Shown here: positions 23,701 through 36,100 of the stretch, in pieces | How positions within the stretch are numbered: position 1 is the stretch's first letter | Layout: each line of letters opens with the position of its first letter | NCBI GenBank assembly: GCA_032622095.1 | Contig: CP136062.1 | Coordinates: forward strand, 228,112,578 to 228,176,577 | Direction: 5' to 3' | Source of the DNA: Siphonodentalium dalli | Taxonomy: Eukaryota; Mollusca; Scaphopoda; Gadilida; Siphonodentaliidae | DNA: 64,000 nucleotides | Notes under the pieces: generated by a model | What the model was told of the DNA's origin: nothing | The model's input: the letters and a program-made list of their open reading frames with translations, nothing else | Databases searched by the model: none | Translations under genes and position numbers: made by a program

Positions 23701-26700
23701 TTCAGGCCTGACTGTAATTTACTTTTGCCAACTATTTTGCCAAATGAAAATAATTTTGGCGAAATTCTTTTAGAAGTTGCCAAATGCTGTCATGTTTCTG
23801 CAACGTTGAGTCTTATATTTCTACAATTGCTGTTTGAACGACTTAAAAGGTCGATCGGAAAGCACTCAATTTATTAATAATTTTCTCCCCTCTACAAAGA
23901 GAATTAGCAACATGTATGTAAACACCACCACCATACATACTAGTCGATATTAATGCTATAAGATTAACTGCATCACGACATGTGTTTTTTCCTAACCTTA
24001 TAAAAACACCACTAATAAAATTCTTGCAGAAGTTTTCTGAAATGAATGGTATTGTTTGAACAAATTTGATATGTAAATTTGCCAAATGAAATTATGTTTG
24101 TCAAATTTGAATTAGTTTTGCATGAACGCTGATGTCAACACAACAACAAGTTTTATCGTGATATAATAATAATAAAAGTAATGTTACTCAGCTTACTCTA
24201 CCGATTCATGAGGATTTAGCAATTATCCTGCCACACATTGGTACATGTAGGTGCACAGGATAGTATGACAGTGTTAATTTCTATATGGTGTGGGGGATAA
24301 TGATACTTATCAAACTGCCAATGTTTTTATAAACAATTTGCATCAGAGCATATAATAAACAGCTAGATTAGATAAAATAGAACGACTGATGGATTACCTA
24401 TTATGCCGCACCATTGACCTGAGGCACATCTTTCATCGAATGATTTGCGGATGACGCATGGATATATTTTGCGAAAGAGGAGCTCGAGCGAAGTGTAACT
24501 ATGAGCCGCCCGCAACGAGTTTGATAAAATATTCAAGATTATGATGCAAGTTGTGTTTTGTATTTATTGTACACCGTTGTATCAGATAAATGAATACAAT
24601 AATAAACGTATGCAATAATATGTATTCAATGGCTGGGATACCATTGAATACATTTGCCTCACATCAATGGGTGTTGAATAAAATAGAATCCCATCCATTG
24701 AATACATATTATTAAACTATTTTTGTTGACATCGGCTAGAAAGATGACATACATTACATCAACGATCTGCTTCGGGTGATGCCCCGATCTTTATTGGTTA
24801 ATCATCAGACTTAAATCACAATAAAGGTAGATATAGTATCAATGAAGGTGACAGTCATGGATTGAAATTATCTGACAACAGTGTAGAATAAATACAGAAA
24901 ACAACTTGCATCATAATTTCATTTTTTTATCGAACTCATTGCAGATGGCACATAGTTACATTTCGCTCGAGATACACTCTCGCGAATTATATCCATGTGC
25001 CATCCGCAACTCATTCGGTTTTAAGAATCTCGATTAAAATGCGCATTGTGTTCTATCTAAAAACATTACATAATAATAGAATAATTGCAATTTTAAATAA
25101 TAAACAATCGGCAGATGTTTAACCCATACCTTGGCGATAGCGATTAGCTATTTTTATAAATTTTATAAATCCTTACACCAACCTTTTCATGGGTGCAAAA
25201 GTTTCAACAATTCACACTTAATATAGTGATCGTGTGAAAAATATTTAGTTATCACTTTGTGTCAACAGGATTGGTGTAGGATGTTAATATTTTTAAGCAA
25301 ATAAACCAAATGACCCTCACTATGCAGGTTAGGGGTGTGTTCCCGTCAACTATGCCAAGAACTACATGTATAAACATAATCAATGGAAATATTTGAGTTA
25401 TCAAATCGGATAGAATGGGGTTAATTTTACCCAAACTAATGAACTGATAAACACACAATAGTCTATAAAAAGCATGTCATTGGATTTAGAAACCCATACA
25501 ATAAGTCAGTCTCAAGAATACAAGCACCATTAATATTACCCTGGAACCCAAATGCAATTGAGGGAATTTCAAAATAAGACATTTCCTCTAATGATGTATA
25601 TTCAATTGGTGATTTATTGAAACCCTTACTGAACCTGGATCAAAGGGATAATATTATATCTGTTTATCGCATAATATGTGTCTATGGAATGGTTTAATTT
25701 TAATCCCAAATCCATGCAAATCAAAAGTGGATCACCATCAATCTGGACATAATATAGGAAAATGATCAAATGAAAAGCATCAAAACCATATGATGTGCGG
25801 AAAGGGTTAATCATTTTCAATGACATCATATCATGGAACTAAGGAATGTGTGGATTGATTTTTGTCTAAGATAAGACAACAGTGTCTGTAAACAACAATG
25901 TCTGTAAAACATCCCTACAAAGTAACAATGGACTGTTCCAATTTAATATTTTAGAATAGGTGTCCTATAGTGTGTACATTAACTAATGTAATGAACCTGT
26001 TTCAACAAAGGGGTTAACTTAATATTGCACAGAAAACAGAACTCCACCAGATAGCCATCAATCAATTTGACATTATTATAAACAAATTTGCAGCCAGTGG
26101 TACCACTATCAGGCTTTATAGCATGCCATATCTAATGTCCAAAGTGATAATTAACTCATTTCAATAACACACATGGTCTGTGAGATATCGTCTCTTCAAA
26201 TTCCCAGCAGTAATTACTTGAATTATAAAGGGTCATAACTCTGTTAAAATATATCGGATCAAACCCATATTCGAACTCAAACTGTGGTTAGGGGTGATAA
26301 ATTCATATACCAAATTTGGTGTTGATCAGATGAAAAATGTTTTGAGTCATAGCAGCTTGGGTGAATTCTAAGTAAACATAATAGTGAAATGGTTAATTAA
26401 ACAATACCAAAAACCATACAGATGAAGAACGTGCTAAGAAAAACCTAGGTAAGAAATATGAGGCAGATCAGAAGAAATATGTTCAACTTATTGCATTGGA
26501 TAGCATGTGTGTAAAGGGTTAATTATTTTCTAAACCGATCAACCAATCAATACTAAAAACTATACAGATGAGGGGTGTGTCATCATAAACCAAAATATCA
26601 AATATGAACACAATCGGACAAAAAATACTTTGGTTATAGCATCGGATTTGTTTTTTTAATTTTTTTTTTTATAAAAGGGTCATAACTCCTTTAAAGTAAA

Positions 26701-29700
26701 TCGGATCAAACCCATATTCGAACTCGATCTGTATTTTGGGCTCTGAAACTCGCATACCAAATATGGTTCCGATCAGATAAAAATTGTTTGAGTTATGACA
26801 GCATGCGTGAATTCGAAGTCGAAAAAGGGCCATAACTCCGTAAAAAAAACTCGGATCAAACCCATATTCGAACTCGATCTGTATTTTGCTCTGAGAAACT
26901 CATATACAAAATTTAGTTCCGATCGGATAGAAAATATTTGAGTTATCGCACCATGCGTAAAGTGTCTACGGACAGACAGACGGACGGACAGACGGACGCA
27001 CGACGAGTGGTCAATCCGGATGTCGACATTATGTTTACCATACTATGGTATGGGTAAACATAAAAATTATTGTCCAATATAAGCATTATAACACAAGGGT
27101 TAGTTCAATTGTACGATAGTAATCATGAGAGTTCTGTCACGTTACATACCCTGTCGTGCCCATCCCACCAAGTAACCGTGCCCTGGATGCTCAAATCCCT
27201 CATGGTCGTTCTTCAACTCCTTGTACATATTCAACAAGCTGAAATGATCAATTAATTTCAGATTTAAAATAACAATTATCTAATATCGATAATATATAGA
27301 CAAATTATTAATTTGATTCGAAGATTGTCTTCTGTAAACATTCAGGTTAACAGGTTATCTTAAAATCAAATTTTAATAATTTAATATAAATTTACCTCAT
27401 GGCACAAGCCGCAAACTAAAATACGAATTTCCATGTACAAGATGTATTCAAATTAACCCTTTACCCAACAAACCGGCCAAAACCGGCCAAATAAAGCTTC
27501 AACAGCCTAAAATATCTTCGGTCTGTCTCAATAGAACCATACAAATATGGATATCATTGGAACCGGCTCATTGACCACATTGTGATAGTTACAGTTATGC
27601 CCTGTGCCAATGCATTCTCTTATTTATGCGAGTCGACCATAGGTCGCCTCGCATATATAAGAGAATGCATTGGCACAGGGCCCTTCTGTTGGGTAAAGGG
27701 TTAAGAGACGAGAGGCCGATCATGATCGGCAGATGTTTAACCCATACCTTGGCAATAGCGATTAGCTATAACTGATAGTTTGTCAAAGATATGATCACAG
27801 GAATCCATATATCAGATCCCAACTTGAAATCAAAAGCTCAAATAATCTGTCTTAAGATGGGTTAAAGTATTTGGGGTGGGGGAGGACTAGTTTTAAATCT
27901 CTTAACTCTGTCCCTATTCACCCAAGGACCTCTCACTGTGAGATCCAACGGTTTAGTGATTTCAGAGGATTATGTTTAGTTATGTTAAGTTAACTTATTG
28001 GAAGTAAAAGTGTTAAATCCATATCTCTGCCACTTTTGACATGCCAGATATTCAAAATTTATTCACTTCTAAAGAGAAATTATATTTTGTTGACAAGCCA
28101 GACAGCTTAGAACAACATACATGTAGGGGATTCCATCTCATATTTAAATGGTATTTTAATTACCCCCCCCCCCTTCCCCCATTCTCCCCAGTTATTTGTT
28201 TATCAGATCTGACCTGTGTACTAAATAAGATTAAGTGTTTCATAACAGGGGTGTATGGTTTTCAAAAATATATGTAGTTTATACAATTCAAAAGTATGAT
28301 CTATATAATGTTAAACAGACATAATATGATGAGGATGCTGGCCCCTATGACCCCTAAATCGTAACAGATTACCAATAAAAGAAAGTAAGTAGCCCTCAAT
28401 TAAATGGTTTCACACATTACAATGTTTTACAAGTAGCTTGGATACTAAAAGCTACAACCTTCATTGTTATCCTCCTCCCTATAGGCCCATGTGCTGTCAC
28501 GTGCCGGGCGACAAATCACACTGTCGCCTGCTGACCCGGGAGACATTGTTTTTGCCGCCCGCCTGATGTTATATTGCAAGAATATCTCCAAACACACACT
28601 GCAGTAACTCATCTATTTCACATCACTACAACGTACTATAAATTCATAGATCTTATATACCCCACAGGTTCGCAAAACACACCAGTTGTGGTGTTTGCTA
28701 ATTTGCATATATTTAGTGAACACTAATATTCAAACTTTTAAGTTGATACTTTTATCGGACAAGCGTTATTATTTACTTTTTACATCGAAACATCTCGGTG
28801 ATTCAATTTGTTCATGTCGACATTGTGATGCAAGAGAGATCCCTTGAGGTTGGTTGGTTATAAATGTTCGCTGGTAGACAACGTAATGCATACGTTTGTC
28901 GTGAATGAATGGTACTGTACGATGCGATGTCTGCAATGTGATCATAGAAGTATTTTATGTGAGGATCGCCATGAGCACTGACACATATGAATGTACATTA
29001 ATGAAATTGACAACTTCCCAATAGCTTTCGGGGAAGACCGTTATGAAATGAACATTGCGTGCACAAGACATTGAATATGCCACATTGCAGAAGACGAGAA
29101 CATACCTATATGGCTTATTGGTTTACATTGCATGGACCCATATTGACGATTTGACCACCAAAATGATCGTAAATAAACGCGGATTATCAAACGCTTAACA
29201 GCTTGAGTATCGTTTATGGAACAGAAATCCTATGGGACGATAAGTAGTTACTGAAAATATACATAATCGGGAAAGAAAGCACTCGTGACTCAGTGCAACA
29301 TCGTCATCGTGCGTGTGGATGGCAAGGATATTTTCTGTGGTATAAATCAGATAACAAAACAGTTGTTGCCCTTCTTCTCGGGAGACATTGAGATTTGTCA
29401 CCCGCTCAAGAACGGAATGTGTCCCTCGACAACGGGCGACAACTGTATAATGTTAATCTTCTAAGTACTCTGTGGCCCCCTAAAATTCAATCAACAATGA
29501 CAATATAAACAAATGGGAAAATAAGGTTCCTGGAAATATTAACATCTACCATCTTGATTTTCAAAACAAGGCATCACCTACAATAGTCATGTAGATTTAT
29601 CTGCCTGTTATCCATTGCATAGATAAATAATGGCTATCAGCCATTATTTTAATTTCAAATTGAAAGCATTTGTCTGAAGGGTTAATATATTTTTCAAAAA

Positions 29701-30132
29701 TCAATTAATCAGTCAATACCAAAATTGATAGAAGTGAATAGTGTGCAATGATAACCAATAGATAAGAGATATGAGGATGAAACCATGCAGAGGCGGACTG
29801 GCCGATCGGGAGACCGGGGAAAATTCCCGATGGGCCGGAAGCCGGAAAAAATTCTGATTCCACGTGATTTTCTATCAAGCGAGAATCCAAGGTATTTGTT
29901 TTACGTCTGAGATTGTCCTGATTGTAACCATATGAGGAAACCGTCACTAAACAAGAATATATTGATTCGGAAATTATTCCACATGGTAAAATGTTTTTAC
30001 TTCGGATAATGTGTACTGCCAATATATATATATAAATATATATCACACGAGAAGCGGAAAACCGGCGAGGAATGTCAGAAGTTACCTAAATTGGGAGTTT
30101 GCAGGTTCCCCATGTGAGTATAATGTGACGTT

Positions 30133-30166
<34 letters not shown>

Positions 30167-33100
30167 ACCATCAGATGCATACATAATCACAATATGGCGT
30201 TCGCAGTAACTCCCAGCTGTAAATCCAGATTCTCCCTTCCCTTTAAAGAGTGGTCTAATAATTCCATTTCTCCAGTATTCGGGAAATTCCGGTGTTTAAA
30301 CTCAAACTAAAATATTTTTTAATCGTTATTCCAAATATATCAAGAGCAAAAATCGCAGATATATCTAGTATCGCTAGGGTTTGTTGGGTTCAGAATTTTT
30401 TCTAGAATCTTAAAAGATTCAGACGAATTTTGTGCAATAGGGGCAGAATTAATGTTTAGTTTGTTCAATAAAACATCACGTTGTTGAACATATTTTATGC
30501 AGTGTAGAAAAATTTGTCAGTGTAGAAAAAATTTGTCAGTGTACAAAAAAATTTGTCAGTGTGGAAAACATTTGTCAGTGTACAAAAAAAATTCTCGGCG
30601 CTTCGAGCCTCGGCAACTGCGGTATTATATTCATTTCCCGGGCCGGTTTTTTGGCCCAGTCCGCCTCTGAAACCATGTACATTATAGCATGTGTCTATGC
30701 GAACCTTGGAAAGGGTTAATTATTTTTGAAGCAGATTAATGGAATATAGAAGACACTTTATAGGTGAGGGGACCATATCTCACCCTGTAATGAAATTTCA
30801 ATAAGCGAAAACACCAGTCTTACGCTGCCATTAATCAATTTGACAGATAGAATAAACAATTAGCCAGCCACCAGTGTTGTTTATCTTTGACTTCATCTAA
30901 CAACCAACCAGAGCTCTGTATCATATGTCATCACTCATTTCATAACAGATTTCACTTGGAATGACAACGTCTATAAAATGTACTCTCATATACTCTGGAT
31001 ATTGGAAGTTCACATGGTAATTTATTGATATCATTTTATTACATGCAATTATTGCAATAAAATCTTCATATATTCAAAACAGGAGACCACACCTAATTAA
31101 GCTTATAAAACTAAAATAAACGAAAGTGTCAATGACAAATATTTTTTAAAATATTTGTTTTTTTTAAATTGAGCAAGGAGTTAATCTAAAAAAATCTAAT
31201 TTTCTTTGTTTGTTTTTGTTTGAAAAAGGGTCATACTCCTTTAAACAAAATCGGATCAAACCCATATTCAAACTCGATCTGTATTTTGGGCTGAGAAACC
31301 TACATACCAATTTTTTTCCAATCAAATAAAAGCTGTTTGAGTTATGGCTGCATGAATTCTAGTCGAAAAAGGGCCATAACTCTTTCACAAAAACTCGGAT
31401 CAAACCCAAATTCGATCTGTATTTTGGGCTGAGAAACCCATATAAAATATTTGGTTCTGATCGGATTGAAAATGTTTGAGTTATCGCATTACACGTAAAG
31501 TGTCTACAGATGGACAGACGGATGGACGGCTAGACAGATGGATGGACAAATGACGAGTGGTCAATCCGGACGTCGACACTATGTGTACCATACTATGGTA
31601 TGGGTACACATAAAAATCAACACTTCTGGTCAGCTGATCTTGCAGGAAATTTTCAACTAAGAATAATAGAAGAACAAGAATATATTGGCATTTAAAGGGA
31701 GCCAAGGCACTCGCAGTGGGTAAATGTAACCCATAGAGAGCCCCACACAGACTGGAGCAGACGACTCTCCGTAGTGCATGCTTCCATCTGTGTGAGGTTC
31801 GCAGCGGGTAAATGTAACCCATAGAGAGCCCCACATAGGCTGGAGCACAAGACACTCCATAGTGCATGCTTCCATCTGTGTGAGGTTCACAGTGGGTAAA
31901 TGTAACCCATAGAGAGCCCCACACAGACTGGAGCAGATGACTCTCCATAGTGCATGCTTCCATCTGTGTGAGGCTCACAGTGGGTAAATGTAACCCATAG
32001 AGAGCCCCACACAGACTGGAGCAGATGACTCTCCATAGTGCATGCTTCCATCTGTGTGAGGTTCACAGTGGGTAAATGTGCAAAAAGGTATATATAATTC
32101 TGTAAAAACATCACAACCAAGAAGAACAGGGAGAACTTTTTTCTTATATTCCTTATTGATAGCTATCTGATAATGACATTTCGTGTGTTGAAACCATTGT
32201 TTTGTAAACAAAACAAAACAAATTGTCCAAAAAAAATGCTAATCTTGTATTCATGTAGTAAATTCAAATATTTTAGTCTGAATAATTCAGTCCTTTCCAG
32301 TAGATGGGAGTGATTGCTCTCGCACCCGTATGCACTTTAATTCACGGGTGCTAAAATTCACATTCGTCCATCTTGTCAAAATGTTCATGGTCAATGTAAT
32401 CGTTGATTTAATATTGAACTATTGGAAGGTATATTTAGAACCTTTCCATGATCCATCTCAGTTAAATTATGGACATGTGAAAGTAAATTAATAGATATAG
32501 ATCTATCCCACGATGACATTTTGTTTGAGAAACACCCGACTTATGATTATATTACGGCCCAATTTCACCTGTATTCTGAATTGCAAGAGCAAATACGGTA
32601 AGTGCTCTCGCTGTGTTTTCCTCGTGGGAAGGAATGGAATATGATTTTCAGAATATTTTTCATTGCTTAGACCTTTTCCAATGTTTACTGTTAAGTTTTG
32701 ATTAACCCTTTGAGTGCCAGGTGCGATTTTTGTATCGACCCATATACCCTGTGCCAATGCATTCTCTTATATATTCGAGTCGACCATAGGTCGCCTCGCA
32801 TATATAAGAGAATGCATTGGCTTAACAATTTTTTTGTTTTTTACAATTTTTTACAATTTTAATAATTTATTCTTATATTCTTTAACAGACTTATTTTGTA
32901 GGTTTAGGGCCGATGAGATCGGCCCCTGGCACTCAAAGGGTTAAACTTATCTTATTGGTTTAATTGGACTTTTATTGGCAATTCTGCTGTAAAACTACTG
33001 TTTACATAGAATGGTTTACATAGAATGGTTTACATAGAATGGTTTACATAGAATGGTTTCATAGAATGGTTTCATAGAATGGTTTACATAGAATGGTTTA

Positions 33101-36100
33101 CATAGAATGGTTTACATAGAATGGTTTACATAGAATGGTTTGACATGCAAAATCTCATCAGTGGACATTTATTAACCCTTTACCCAACAGAACGGCCCTG
33201 TGCCAATGCATTCTCTTATATATGTGAGTCGACCATAGGTCGCCTCGCATATATAAGAGAATACATTGATTAACACATATTAAAAATGATCAAATTGTCA
33301 AAGAATGTAGAAAATATTATAAGAAAACATGGTAAAAAGTGTTAAAAAAAGATTTTGTTTAGGCCAATGCATTCTCTTATATATGCGAGGCGACCTATGG
33401 TCGACTCGCATATATAAGAGAATGCATTGGCACATGGCATAACTGTAACCATCACAATGTGGTCAATGAACCGGTTCCAATGATATCCATATTTGTATGG
33501 TGTTATTGAGACAGACCGAAGATATTTTAGGATGTTGAAGCTTTATTTGGGCGTTTTTGGCTGGTTTGTTGGGTAAAGGGTTAATAATGAAAATAAGAAC
33601 GAAATCTATCTAATTTTACATGTACTTGATGATGGTTACAGTCTTTTATTTTATTTTGCATGAACCCTCTTCAAAGACCTTGAGTCCCTTTAAAGTCACG
33701 TACCTTGGTGGAGGCCGCACTCCGATCTTCACACTGAAGCACAACCCTACAATGAAAACAGGGTACTGTACAAGCTGGGAACATATGGTTCTCGTTTTAC
33801 CATCATGTCACAACAAACTCGTACAATAACGTTAACCAGTTCACACACTTGTGCCGTTCTTATATATTTATTTGTTCTGAGTCTAATTGGCTGTATAGCA
33901 AAAAAATAAATTAGTTATAATAATATCGAAAATCAAGAAGGCCAGGATATCATCAATAAAACAATCTCTGATTGGCTGTAATTGAGATTTAACCTCATAA
34001 AAATTCCCTTTTTCACCAGTTTTCACCAATCATAAGGAGCCTTTGTGAATAATTGCAGCACTAGCATACTCTGGCAGAATAATAACATACATGTACACCC
34101 TAACGGCCTTCTTTAAAGTATGGTAATACTACCAATAAGAATACTACCAATAAGATTTCAATTATTATGAACTATTAAAGTATGGTAACATGAAAAATTA
34201 AATAGACACCAGAATAATCAGTAAATTTTAAGTCTATATGTGAAGTTATCATCCGGGAACCAAAATAATCAGTAAATTTTAAGTCTATATGTGAAGTTAT
34301 CATCCGGGAACCAAAATAATCATATTCTAAGCTGACGGCACCCATATTCTAAGCTGACAGCACTCATATTCTAAGCTGACGGCACCCATATTCGAACTTG
34401 ACCTGTGTATGTTATGTGATTATTCCATATACTAGTACCAAGATTTGAATACAATCAGATGACCAACTCTAAAGTTATCATCCGGAAACCAAAATGGGAC
34501 ATTTTTTATGCTGAAATGGAGCTTGAAACGAGTGACGGTAGCGGGAGTCATGTTGGCGCTGAATTAGCCAGTGTCCATACTTGTCTACATGTATATTATT
34601 ATTAACATAATAGTATGGTACATGTATGTGTATTTAATGGCAAATTTTCATAAGAAATTCAAACTACTATATATATTAGTACCCACCATGAGCTTGGTTT
34701 GGACCATGATATATATCTTAGTACCCACCATGAGCTTGGTTTGGACCATGATATATATATTAGTACCCACCATGAGCTTGGTTTGGGCCATGATATATAT
34801 CTTAGTACCCACCATGAGCTTGGTTTGGGCCATGATCTATATATTAGTACCCACCATGAGCTTGGTTTGGACCATGATATATATATATTAGTACCCACCA
34901 TGAGCTTGGTTTGGACCATGATATATATATATTAGTACCCACCATGAGCTTGGTTTGGACCATGATATATATATTAGTACCCACCATGAGCTTGGTTTAT
35001 ATATATTAGTACCCACCATGAGCTTGGTTTGTATATCTTAGTACCCACCATGAGCTTGGTTTATATATATTAGTACCCAACATGAGCTTGGTTTGGACCA
35101 TGATATATATATTAGTAGCCACCATGAGCTTGGTTTGGACCATGATATATATATTAGTACCCACCATGAGCTTGGTTTGGGCCATGATATATATCTTAGT
35201 ACCCACCATGAGCTTGGTTTGGGCCATGATATATATATTAGTACCCACCATGAGCTTGGTTTGGACCATGATATATATATATTAGTACCAACCATGAGCT
35301 TGGTTTGGACCATGATATATATATATTAGTACCCACCATGAGCTTGGTTTGGACCATGATATATATATTAGTACCCACCATGAGCTTGGTTTATATATAT
35401 TAGTACCCACCATGAGCTTGGTTTGTATATCTTAGTACCCACCATGAGCTTGGTTTATATATATTAGTACCCACCATGAGCTTGGTTTGGACCTAGTCCA
35501 AGTCTTCTTGTACTAAAACCAGCTAAGATATTGGGATGGCGATGCTGGCGTTTAGTCCAAGCCCGCTTGCATACCAATCCTACCACATGAGTTACGCCCA
35601 CGATCTGTGGCGGGAATTTGTGGTGTATTTTACTCGATTTACCTAGCAAATCAATACATGATGCTATATACATCGGAAAGGCTTACATCTAATGGTCATA
35701 ATGGTGTATAATAATCTAACTTTAATGTTAAATTACACATAGAATATTCCGGTTGATTGCCACAAACATCGATTTGTTTCTTTGTTTGTTTACGTTTTAA
35801 CCGAAAGCCGAAGTGGTCCGAATAAGTTCGGCATAATCCGCTGTTTGTTCTGGGAATTCTACTTTCCGTTTCTATATATAGCGCGGGTTTTCCGAACAAA
35901 AATGTGGAAAACCGATCGCCCGAAAGTCCAGTTTTCTATGTGCTTTCAGAACAATTTCCGCAATAAAAACTTAATGACATAATGGAGGATCAGAACGGTA
36001 GTTTTGTTGACAATTATCGCAAGCAACTTGTCAAAATTGGAGCAAATTAGATCTCTTGTGTCTGACTTACCATGCGTGTGGTGTGCATTTTGACATCTGT

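Noticed and set aside
30011-30310. 99-residue frame containing polyglycine
   Set aside because: Produced by the G32 run inside the hAT element.
31481-32211. Minus-strand frames with repeated [19 protein letters not shown]
   Set aside because: Artefact of the 89-bp tandem repeat; no splice or domain support.
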